Positions 1 to 5,432 of a stretch of 5,713 bases of DNA are shown piece by piece. Source of the stretch: Rhodococcus sp. (in: high G+C Gram-positive bacteria) (GTDB lineage Bacteria > Actinomycetota > Actinomycetes > Mycobacteriales > Mycobacteriaceae); assembly GCA_012515885.1 (NCBI GenBank), contig JAAYXN010000315.1, forward strand, positions 1-5,713. The letters run 5' to 3'. The notes under the pieces were generated by a model. The model ran no database searches. It had not been told where the DNA came from and saw only the letters and a program-made list of their open reading frames with translations. Each line of letters begins with the position of its first letter. The stretch's first letter is position 1. The position numbers and the translations under genes are program-made.

Positions 1-798
1 GGCAGCGATTTCGACACGCAGGTGGTGGTCAAACTCAATGTCGCTGCTGTTCTCCGGAAAGAGCTGGCCCGCAAATCTTGGAAGCAGCACCCGGTAGCGC
101 TTGGCACCAACACCGATCCCTACCAGCGAGCTGAAGGCCGCTACCGGTTGATGCCGGGAGTCATTGGGGCACTGACGGAATCGGGAACACCCTTTTCTAT
201 TCTCACCAAGGGAACGCTGCTCCGCCGCGATCTTCCGCTCCTCACTCAAGCTGCCCGACGCGTCCCGGTCAGTATTTCCATTTCGCTTGCCGTGCACGAC
301 GCACAGTTGCAGAAGCAGTTGGAGCCGGGAACACCGTCTCCGCAGGCACGCTTGGAGTTGATTCGTGCCATCGCCGATGCGGGTTTCGCGCCGCACGTGA
401 TGGTTGCGCCCGTCATCCCGTATCTCACCGATTCGCATGCGCATCTCGACGGTTTGTTCGCGGCGCTCGCTGAGGCGGGCGCAACCGGAGTCACAGCCTT
501 TCCGATGCACTTGCGGGGGAGCACGTACGGCTGGTTCATGTCGTGGCTTGCGCAGGAACACCCGGCACTGGTGCGCCAGTATCGGCAACTGTATGGACGC
601 GGTGCCTACGTGTCCCCGGAGTACGGCCGTTGGCTTAAAGCTCGGATTGACCCGCTGCGGGCAGCGCACGGGCTGATGTCCCGTGAACCGTCCGGTGCCG
701 ATCTCGATGACTCGGCTCGATCGGTGTCAGCTCGATCGGTGTCAGATCAGGCGACCTCGGCTTCCACGGTGACGACGAACGCGCTGACTCTGTTTTGA
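1..798 (+). CDS. Rv2578c-family radical SAM protein, C-terminal part (5' partial)
   Basis: The frame is open from the first base to a TGA at 796-798, giving 265 residues with no start in the window. The GTG codons near base 22 are internal, because coding sequence continues upstream of them. The fragment holds the later part of a radical SAM TIM barrel. NTDPYQRAEGRYRLMPG (about residues 36-52) is the block I associate with the Rv2578c/SplB-like group, followed by a TPFSILTKGT strand, an ISISLAVHD strand and a MVAPVIPYLTD strand. The CxxxCxxC motif that binds the 4Fe-4S cluster must lie upstream, so catalytic competence cannot be judged. The family probably does S-adenosylmethionine-dependent radical chemistry in the cytoplasm, with unknown substrate. 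Family members known to me are roughly 340 residues, so about a quarter is missing. The last 40 or so residues are polar, low in conservation and carry a short duplication. The family call is firm; the function is not known. Confidence 0.88.
   Translation, partial: GSDFDTQVVVKLNVAAVLRKELARKSWKQHPVALGTNTDPYQRAEGRYRLMPGVIGALTESGTPFSILTKGTLLRRDLPLLTQAARRVPVSISISLAVHDAQLQKQLEPGTPSPQARLELIRAIADAGFAPHVMVAPVIPYLTDSHAHLDGLFAALAEAGATGVTAFPMHLRGSTYGWFMSWLAQEHPALVRQYRQLYGRGAYVSPEYGRWLKARIDPLRAAHGLMSREPSGADLDDSARSVSARSVSDQATSASTVTTNALTLF
715..745 (+). repeat. 15-bp perfect tandem duplication inside the radical SAM gene
   Basis: A 15-base unit (GCTCGATCGGTGTCA) occurs twice without interruption, and the first base of a third copy follows. 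It is in frame and produces ARSVS-ARSVS in the non-conserved C-terminal tail. The perfect identity suggests a recent slippage event with little protein consequence. Confidence 0.9.
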
Positions 799-904
799 AC
801 CTGGCTGGCGAATCTGCAGTCTTGAGGGCTCTGACCATAGCGGCATCCAGGTTGTGACAAGTCTGGTGTGACAGACGCTTACTTGGTAGTGCAAACTGTC
901 AGTG

Positions 905-936
905 GCGTTCGTCGACATCCCCCTGACGACGAACGC
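905..936. other. Perfect 10-bp stem hairpin
   Basis: GCGTTCGTCG (905-914) pairs perfectly with CGACGAACGC (927-936) around a 12-base C-rich loop. It lies about 107 bases past the radical SAM stop and two bases before another hairpin. No T run follows on either strand, so it is not a canonical intrinsic terminator. It could be a U-less actinobacterial terminator or an mRNA 3'-end stabiliser for the upstream gene. Confidence 0.6.
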
Positions 937-938
937 AA

Positions 939-976
939 GGCCCCGGCCCTCCTACCCCCCCCTGGAGGCCGGGGCC
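939..976. other. GC-rich hairpin overlapping the first tandem repeat copy
   Basis: GGCCCCGGCC-C-TCC (939-952, one bulged C) pairs with GGAGGCCGGGGCC (964-976) around an 11-base C-rich loop. The stem is almost entirely G:C and should be very stable in RNA or single-stranded DNA. Its right arm includes the start of the 24-bp repeat, so the left arm could instead pair with the same sequence in the second copy (991-1000). No T run follows. It may end or protect the radical SAM transcript, but that is inference. Confidence 0.6.
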
Positions 977-1030
977 GACCTATATGTAGTGGCCGGGGCC
1001 GGCCTATATGTAGTGGCTGGCGCCGACCTG
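967..1030. repeat. 24-bp tandem repeat, about 2.6 copies
   Basis: Copy 1 (967-990) and copy 2 (991-1014) differ at one base of 24. Each joins a GGCCGGGGCC block to a CCTATATGTAGT block, with GAC in copy 1 and GGC in copy 2 at the junction. A third degenerate part-copy (1015-1030) matches the start of the unit with substitutions. The repeat sits between converging genes and shares its GC block with the hairpin at 939-976. It is too short and too regular for CRISPR, and has no spacers. Its function is unknown. Confidence 0.85.
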
Positions 1031-1057
1031 TTTCTGCCCTTCCTACATGCCCTTTTT

Positions 1058-1108
1058 ACTCCCGCATGCGCAATTGCCGATCCGGGAAGACAAACCGTAT
1101 GCGGGAGT
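1058..1108 (-). terminator. Possible U-less terminator hairpin after the zinc metallopeptidase gene
   Basis: ACTCCCGCATGCG (1058-1070) pairs with CGTATGCGGGAGT (1096-1108): 13 pairs with one G:T-type wobble and a 25-base loop. It begins 27 bases beyond the stop of the minus-strand peptidase gene, where a terminator is expected. Reading that strand, the hairpin is followed by AAAAA rather than T, so it is not a canonical intrinsic terminator. Hairpins without U tails are often proposed as terminators in high-GC actinobacteria. It could serve both converging genes. Confidence 0.45.
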
Positions 1109-1134
1109 CGGTTTCGGCTAGTGGGTGGGGTTGT

Positions 1135-2055
1135 CTAGTAGCTGGGGTTATCGAGGTCGCGGGCAGAGTAGGTGTCGCAGACCTGGACGGATCCGGTGTT
1201 GTACCCGGCGAGGAACCATAGTTGACGTTGCGCGGAAGAGCCGTGGGTCCAGCTTTCGGGGTGTACCTGACCGCCTGCTGAGCTTTGAATGGTGTCGTCG
1301 CCGACGGCGGATGCGGCGGAGAGTGCGTCGGCGATGTCGCTGTCGGTGAGCTGTTTGAGGAAGGGCGTGCCAGCGGCATCGGGGGTGGTGGAGGCGTAGT
1401 GCGCCCACAGCCCAGCATAGCAGTCCGCTTGCAGTTCGGTGCGGACGGCACCGGATTCGGGGCCGCGCGGATCTTGCTGGGCGCGGCGAATGTCACCGAG
1501 CTGGTTTTGGATGTGGTGACCGACTTCGTGCGCCACCACGTACTGCTGGGCGAGTGGCCCGGCGTTGGCGCCGAAGCGTTCGGTCAGTAGCTGGAAGAAG
1601 CTGGTGTCGAAGTAGGCGGTGGAGTCGGCGGGGCAGTAGAAGGGGCCGACGTCGGAGGTGGCGTTTCCGCACTTTGTAGATACCGAGCCGGTGAACAGGT
1701 CCACTCCGGGCTGGATGTAGTCGACGCCGGTTTGGGCGCGAAGTTGGCTGCCCCACACGGCGTCGAGACTGTCCGCGGTCATCGACACCCGGCAGTCGAT
1801 GTTGGCGTTCGCGTCCGCGCCGGTGTTGCAGTCTTCAAGAGTTCCGACAGCTTCGCCCGACGGGTTGTTCGCGCCGCCACCATCGAGTGCACCCAGTAGG
1901 TCGCCTGCGTTGCCGCCGCCAAAAAGGAGGGCAAGCAGGACGATCACGATGCCGCCTGCGCCGCCGCCGAGCGCGATCTTGCCGCCGCGTCCGGCGCCGC
2001 CGCTGCGCACTCGGACCCGGTTGCCGCTCGCGCGAGCATTCTCGTTGAATGTCAT
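1135..2055 (-). CDS. Membrane-anchored neutral zinc metallopeptidase (YpfJ/PF04228 family)
   Basis: The predicted protein has 306 residues, near the usual size of the family. Its order is a short basic cytoplasmic N-terminus (1-30), one hydrophobic segment (about 33-47, GGIVIVLLALLFGG), a glycine-rich linker (about 47-66), then the peptidase domain. The zinc site is HEVGH at 176-180 (both His and the catalytic Glu present), with E207 in ELQADCYAG as the likely third ligand. Six cysteines (76, 88, 129, 141, 212, 293) all lie beyond the membrane segment and could form disulfides outside the cell. The ATG at 2053-2055 is preferred over an in-frame upstream one at 2124 because GAAGGTGAG lies 6 bases before it and the sequence between the two reads as unconserved arginine-rich protein. 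The gene is divergent from aspS. The family is established as putative zinc peptidases; the natural substrate is unknown. The active site looks intact. Confidence 0.9.
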   Translation of the reverse strand: MTFNENARASGNRVRVRSGGAGRGGKIALGGGAGGIVIVLLALLFGGGNAGDLLGALDGGGANNPSGEAVGTLEDCNTGADANANIDCRVSMTADSLDAVWGSQLRAQTGVDYIQPGVDLFTGSVSTKCGNATSDVGPFYCPADSTAYFDTSFFQLLTERFGANAGPLAQQYVVAHEVGHHIQNQLGDIRRAQQDPRGPESGAVRTELQADCYAGLWAHYASTTPDAAGTPFLKQLTDSDIADALSAASAVGDDTIQSSAGGQVHPESWTHGSSAQRQLWFLAGYNTGSVQVCDTYSARDLDNPSY

Positions 2056-2061
2056 CGTTCT

Positions 2062-2070
2062 CTCACCTTC
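2062..2070 (-). promoter_or_regulatory. Ribosome binding site deciding the peptidase start
   Basis: On the minus strand GAAGGTGAG is followed by 6 bases and then the ATG at 2055-2053. It is a good Shine-Dalgarno match and favours this start over the ATG at 2124. Confidence 0.65.
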
Positions 2071-2163
2071 ATGACGGAAAGTCCGCCGCGGGTCTGCGCT
2101 TCGCCTGCGTACTGGCGGAGTCATCGGTAAGGATTAATCTAAGCGGTCCGTAGTGGGCATGGC

Positions 2164-2207
2164 GCATGACGGGCTCGGTGCGTGACGGGCCAGGTAGATG
2201 ACCGGCT
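2164..2207. repeat. Three phased TGAC-centred repeats in the divergent intergenic region
   Basis: GCATGACGGGC (2164-2174), GCGTGACGGGC (2180-2190) and the weaker GATGACCGGC (2197-2206) are direct repeats starting 16 and 17 bases apart. They lie upstream of the proposed aspS -35 and upstream of the divergent peptidase gene, where a regulator could sit. No known operator is recognised. Spacing of 16-17 bases is about one and a half helical turns, so successive sites would not face the same side. This may be chance. Confidence 0.3.
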
Positions 2208-2222
2208 CCGGGTGGGCGCGTT

Positions 2223-2251
2223 TTCTTCTGCGCCTGCGCCCTCCGTAGGAT
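2223..2251 (+). promoter_or_regulatory. Candidate aspS promoter
   Basis: TAGGAT at 2246-2251 fits the actinobacterial housekeeping -10 pattern TAnnnT and is followed by a TCG often seen in such promoters. A weak -35 (TTCTTC, 2223-2228) lies 17 bases upstream. Transcription would start near 2258 and give a leader of about 48 bases before the GTG start. Confidence 0.5.
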
Positions 2252-2256
2252 CGCTG

Positions 2257-2271
2257 TACACACCCCGTGTA
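2257..2271 (+). other. Small hairpin at the predicted 5' end of the aspS transcript
   Basis: TACAC (2257-2261) pairs with GTGTA (2267-2271) around ACCCC, a 5-bp stem. If transcription begins near 2258 it would fold at or very near the 5' end and could affect mRNA stability. The leader is too short for a T-box, and no T-box sequence is seen. The stem is short enough to be chance. Confidence 0.3.
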
Positions 2272-2293
2272 TTTCTTGTCTGTCACCTGTCTT

Positions 2294-2300
2294 GAAAGGA
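2294..2300 (+). promoter_or_regulatory. aspS ribosome binding site
   Basis: GAAAGGA lies 5 bases before the GTG at 2306. It decides the start against the upstream in-frame GTG at 2267, which has no such site and would add 13 residues not matching the known AspRS N-terminus. Confidence 0.7.
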
Positions 2301-2305
2301 CTCCC

Positions 2306-4144
2306 GTGCTGCGCACCCATCTCGCCGGCTCGTTGCGACCCGAACATGCCGAGCAGACCGTCACCCTTACCGGTTGGGTTGCGCGGCGTCGTGACCATGG
2401 CGGCGTGATCTTCATTGACTTGCGTGACGCTTCGGGCGTTGCCCAGGCAGTGTTCCGTGAGGGCGAGGCTGCTGAGCAAGCGCACCGTCTGCGCGCTGAG
2501 TACTGCGTGAAGGTCACGGGTGTCGTTGAGGTGCGTCCCGAGGGCAACCAGAACTTCGAGATCCCCACCGGCGAGATCGAGGTCAACGTCACTGAGCTTG
2601 AGGTGTTGGGTGAGGCGGCTCCGCTGCCGTTCCAGCTCGATGACCAGCCTGGTGAGGAAGCGCGCCTGAGGCACCGCTACCTGGACTTGCGTCGCCCGGG
2701 CCCCGCGCACGCGATTCGTCTGCGTTCTAAGGTCAACGCTGCTGCTCGCGCGGTGCTCGCTGAGCACGAGTTTGTCGAGGTAGAGACGCCGACGCTGACG
2801 CGCTCTACGCCTGAAGGTGCCCGCGACTTCCTGGTCCCGGCGCGTCTGCAACCGGGTAGTTTTTACGCGCTGCCGCAGAGCCCACAGCTGTTTAAGCAGC
2901 TGCTGATGGTCGGCGGTATCGAACGCTACTTCCAGATCGCTCGCTGCTACCGCGACGAAGATTTCCGTGCGGACCGTCAGCCTGAGTTCACGCAGCTCGA
3001 TATCGAGATGTCGTTTGTCACCCAGGACGATGTCATCCTGCTTGCCGAGCAAATCCTCACGTCACTGTGGCGCCTGATCGGCCACGAAATTGAGACGCCG
3101 ATCGCGCGGATGACGTACGCGGAAGCAATGCGCCGCTTCGGTAGCGACAAGCCGGACCTGCGTTTCGGTGTCGAGCTTGTCGAGTGCACCGAATACTTCG
3201 CGAACACCCCGTTCCGCGTGTTCCAGGCCCCGTACGTGGGTGCGGTCGTCATGCCTGGCGGCGCCAGCCAGCCGCGCCGTCAGCTCGATGCGTGGCAGGA
3301 ATGGGCTAAGCAGCGCGGCGCTAAGGGCCTGGCCTATGTCCTGATCGGTGAGGACGGCGAACTCGGCGGTCCGGTCGCCAAGAACCTCTCCGACGAAGAG
3401 CGCGCCGGATTGGCCGCGCATGTGGGTGCGCAGCCCGGCGACTGCGTCTTCTTCGGTGCCGGTGCCGTCAAGTCCACCCGCGCACTCCTTGGTGCGGCTC
3501 GCGGCGAGATCGCCCGCAAGCAGGACCTCATTGACCCGGACGCATGGGCGTTCGTGTGGATCGTCGACGCGCCCCTGTTTGAGCCTGCCGACGACGCAAC
3601 CGCCAGCGGTGACGTCGCCCTCGGTTCCAGCGCCTGGACGGCCGTGCACCACGCGTTCACCTCACCCAAGCCGGAGTCACTCGACACCTTTGACACCGAC
3701 CCGGGTAGCGCTCTCGCCTACGCCTACGACATCGTCTGCAACGGCAACGAAATCGGCGGCGGCAGCATCCGTATCCACCGCAAAGACATCCAGGAACGTA
3801 TCTTCGCGGTCATGGGCATCTCCAACGAAGAAGCGCAGGACAAGTTCGGCTTCCTGCTGGATGCGTTCGCGTACGGCGCGCCCCCGCACGGCGGCATCGC
3901 GTTCGGCTGGGACCGCATCACCGCGCTGCTTGCAGGCATGGACTCGATCCGTGAAGTGATCGCATTCCCGAAGTCCGGCGGCGGCGTCGACCCACTGACC
4001 GACGCACCGGCCCCGATCACCGCGCAGCAGCGCAAAGAATCGGGCATCGACGCCAAACCAGTCCCGCGCGGCGGCGACGTTGCCGGAAGTTCGCCAGACG
4101 GCAGCCTCGCAGCCAACGACACCGCCAAGACGCCCACGCAGTAG
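2306..4144 (+). CDS. aspS: Aspartyl-tRNA synthetase, bacterial class IIb, likely non-discriminating (Asp/Asn)
   Basis: The enzyme ligates aspartate to tRNA using ATP in the cytoplasm. The protein has 612 residues from a GTG start and ends with tandem stops (TAG TAA). Domains in order are an N-terminal OB-fold for the anticodon (1-105), motif 1 and the flipping loop (about 155-178, STPEGARDFLVP), QSPQLFKQ (191-198, K197), motif 2 with R216 in CYRDED, the bacterial GAD insertion (about 290-410), HH at 448-449, R489 in GGGSIRIH, and motif 3 with R537 in FGWDR. These match the E. coli catalytic residues as I recall them. H31 (RRRDHGG) and G80 occupy positions that are His and Gly in the non-discriminating Pseudomonas enzyme and Leu and Lys in E. 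coli, so this one probably also forms Asp-tRNA-Asn, which would need the GatCAB amidotransferase. The last 25 or so residues after KPVPRGG are a polar, low-complexity tail of uncertain role. Confidence 0.98.
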   Translation: MLRTHLAGSLRPEHAEQTVTLTGWVARRRDHGGVIFIDLRDASGVAQAVFREGEAAEQAHRLRAEYCVKVTGVVEVRPEGNQNFEIPTGEIEVNVTELEVLGEAAPLPFQLDDQPGEEARLRHRYLDLRRPGPAHAIRLRSKVNAAARAVLAEHEFVEVETPTLTRSTPEGARDFLVPARLQPGSFYALPQSPQLFKQLLMVGGIERYFQIARCYRDEDFRADRQPEFTQLDIEMSFVTQDDVILLAEQILTSLWRLIGHEIETPIARMTYAEAMRRFGSDKPDLRFGVELVECTEYFANTPFRVFQAPYVGAVVMPGGASQPRRQLDAWQEWAKQRGAKGLAYVLIGEDGELGGPVAKNLSDEERAGLAAHVGAQPGDCVFFGAGAVKSTRALLGAARGEIARKQDLIDPDAWAFVWIVDAPLFEPADDATASGDVALGSSAWTAVHHAFTSPKPESLDTFDTDPGSALAYAYDIVCNGNEIGGGSIRIHRKDIQERIFAVMGISNEEAQDKFGFLLDAFAYGAPPHGGIAFGWDRITALLAGMDSIREVIAFPKSGGGVDPLTDAPAPITAQQRKESGIDAKPVPRGGDVAGSSPDGSLAANDTAKTPTQ

Positions 4145-4154
4145 TAACAGCTGT

Positions 4155-4192
4155 GAATCGGGCCGCGACGAGGGATCGCCGCGGCCCGGTTC
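4155..4192 (+). terminator. Strong hairpin after aspS, probable U-less terminator
   Basis: GAATCGGGCCGCG (4155-4167) pairs with CGCGGCCCGGTTC (4180-4192) as a 13-bp stem with one wobble and a 12-base loop. It begins just past the tandem stops of aspS. No T run follows, so termination may be partial or factor-assisted. It ends 21 bases before the next start and so separates aspS from the phosphotransferase gene or attenuates readthrough into it. Confidence 0.55.
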
Positions 4193-4213
4193 GGACAGGT
4201 AAGTTGGAACGCG

Positions 4214-5377
4214 ATGACCGCAACATTGGCAGACCCCGTTTCTGAGGTGGTCGCTGCCGCAGAGCGGCTGCTCACCCGGCGTACGGGGGCAGCTGTGACG
4301 TTGGTTGACCCGGTTGACCTGGGCGGCAGTGGCCGGACGATAGTCGTGCGCGTGCGCGTGGCAGAAAATCCGTTTTCTCTGCCGCGCACCCTCGTGCTCA
4401 AGCAGGTCCACGGCGATTCGGGTCGGCCACGAGCGAGCACCGTCGATTCCGACGAGTGGATCGGCGAATCCGACAAGGCATTCCTCCGCGAAGCAGTGTC
4501 GTACCAATTTGCGACCGCGTTGGCGAAAGAAAGTCGGCCAGGCGCCGAGCTATTGGCTTCCGACCTCAAAGCCAAGCTGCTGGTGCTCTCCGACTTGGGC
4601 GATGCATCCGCAATTGGCGGGCTCCTCGTGCATTCAGATGCAGACACGGTCACCAACACGCTCATGGCGATGGCGCAGGCACTGGGCCGCATGCATGCGG
4701 CCACGGTGGGTCGTGAAGAAGATTTCATCGCGCTGTCGCGGCGCGCTGACGTCCCGCGCACCACGGACGCTTTCGCCGCGCGCGTGGCTGACGTCGCCAG
4801 CGAGGTGCCGCAGGTGCTATCCGAGCAACTGCGAATTTCAGTATCTGACGACGTGATCGACCACGTCGAACGCGCCGCAAAACTGTTCCAAAGTGGCAGC
4901 TACCGGGCGTTTAGTCCCGTCGATCTGTGCCCTGACAACATCCTCATCAACGACGAGGGCGTGCGGTTCCTGGACTACGAGTGGGGCGGATTCCGCGATG
5001 CAATGCTCGACATCGCCTACGCACTGACGTCGTTCCCCGGCTGCCTGTGCAGCGTGGACCTCGACGACAAACGATCACAGGCCATGATCGACGCGTGGCG
5101 CGCCGAGGTGGTCGGAATCTGGCCGTCACTGGCAGACGATGCCGTGCTCGCTTCCCGGATGCTCGAAGCCCAACTGATCTGGGTGTGGCTCAGCACGTCG
5201 CTGTTCTTGCAGGAAAACCTCGAACGCATCGCGGCAGTTCGCGAACACGCACTGTCTGTGCCCCGGCTTGAAGCGCTCTCGCAGCGGTGGGCGCAACTAG
5301 AATGCGCTGCCGTCCGCGCAGGCAACGAGGTCATCGCCGATCACGCAGCGCAGGTGTGCCAGAAACTGCACGGCTAG
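4214..5377 (+). CDS. APH/choline-kinase-fold phosphotransferase, substrate unknown
   Basis: This 387-residue protein has the landmarks of a small-molecule kinase of the aminoglycoside phosphotransferase fold. These are a VLK strand with candidate ATP lysine K63, a candidate helix-C glutamate E93 in REAVSYQF, a hinge-like VLSDLGD (124-130), a catalytic loop PVDLCPDN (235-242) with D237 and N242, and a metal-binding D254 in FLDYEWGG, followed by an all-helical C-terminal lobe. The usual catalytic-loop HGD is replaced by PVD, but the key Asp and Asn remain, so an active kinase is likely. No signal peptide or membrane segment is evident; it should be cytoplasmic. The ATG at 4214 has only a weak ribosome site (GGA at 4206-4208, 5 bases away). 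The gene lies 69 bases after aspS on the same strand with a strong hairpin between. Distant relatives phosphorylate aminoglycosides, choline, homoserine or sugars; nothing here chooses among them, and resistance should not be assumed. Confidence 0.85.
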   Translation: MTATLADPVSEVVAAAERLLTRRTGAAVTLVDPVDLGGSGRTIVVRVRVAENPFSLPRTLVLKQVHGDSGRPRASTVDSDEWIGESDKAFLREAVSYQFATALAKESRPGAELLASDLKAKLLVLSDLGDASAIGGLLVHSDADTVTNTLMAMAQALGRMHAATVGREEDFIALSRRADVPRTTDAFAARVADVASEVPQVLSEQLRISVSDDVIDHVERAAKLFQSGSYRAFSPVDLCPDNILINDEGVRFLDYEWGGFRDAMLDIAYALTSFPGCLCSVDLDDKRSQAMIDAWRAEVVGIWPSLADDAVLASRMLEAQLIWVWLSTSLFLQENLERIAAVREHALSVPRLEALSQRWAQLECAAVRAGNEVIADHAAQVCQKLHG

Positions 5378-5379
5378 CC

Positions 5380-5419
5380 CCAGCCGGGGCACTGTTTACG
5401 CAGCGCCCCGCTGGTTTTA
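5380..5419 (+). terminator. Intrinsic terminator of the phosphotransferase gene
   Basis: CCAGCCGGGGC (5380-5390, one bulged C) pairs with GCCCCGCTGG (5405-5414) around a 14-base loop and is followed directly by TTTTA. It begins 3 bases past the stop codon. A smaller alternative fold is GCCCC/GGGGC at 5377-5390. On the minus strand no T run follows, so it serves mainly the plus-strand gene. Confidence 0.7.
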
Positions 5420-5432
5420 GTGCCTGTGCGTC

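Larger units (their letters stand above)
799..1134. other. Convergent intergenic region without a recognisable gene
   Basis: This 336-base stretch separates the ends of two converging genes. Open frames cross it, but they run through hairpins and a 24-bp repeat. Because 24 is a multiple of three, the repeat cannot close a frame, so open frames here mean little. None has a convincing ribosome binding site or a recognisable product. The content is structural: hairpins at 905-936, 939-976 and 1058-1108, and a tandem repeat at 967-1030. Bases 799-904 hold nothing I can name apart from a weak 6-bp inverted repeat (TGACAG 869-874 with CTGTCA 896-901). Confidence 0.7.

Noticed and set aside
967..1030. 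CRISPR array
   Set aside because: The 24-bp units abut directly with no spacers and number fewer than three.
868..1221. Open frames on the plus strand across the intergenic repeats (868-1221 and 902-1138)
   Set aside because: They run through hairpins and a 24-bp repeat that cannot close any frame, have no convincing ribosome site or family resemblance, and the longer one overlaps the peptidase gene antisense.
2056..2124. Upstream ATG at 2124 as the peptidase start
   Set aside because: The added 23 residues are arginine-rich and unlike the family N-terminus, and a good ribosome site precedes the internal ATG at 2055.
2136..2141. TAGATT on the minus strand as a -10 element for the peptidase gene
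   Set aside because: The hexamer fits TAnnnT, but no acceptable -35 lies 16-18 bases upstream, so it is too weak to list as a promoter.
2267..2305. Upstream GTG at 2267 as the aspS start
   Set aside because: It lies only about 9 bases after the predicted transcription start and has no ribosome site. Known actinobacterial AspRS proteins begin at about the GTG at 2306.
2252..2305. T-box or other riboswitch in the aspS leader
   Set aside because: The leader is about 48 bases with one 5-bp hairpin, and no T-box sequence or terminator/antiterminator pair is visible.
2069..3052. Long antisense open frame of 327 codons opposite the 5' half of aspS
   Set aside because: It mirrors the strongly GC-biased codons of the clearly real aspS gene, and its product has no recognisable domain.
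3677..4764. Long antisense open frames opposite the aspS 3' end and the phosphotransferase start
   Set aside because: They span two well-supported plus-strand genes and the hairpin between them, which is typical of shadows in high-GC DNA.
4214..5377. Antibiotic resistance call for the phosphotransferase
   Set aside because: Only the general APH/choline kinase fold is supported. The altered catalytic loop and the housekeeping neighbourhood give no reason to assume aminoglycosides as substrate.
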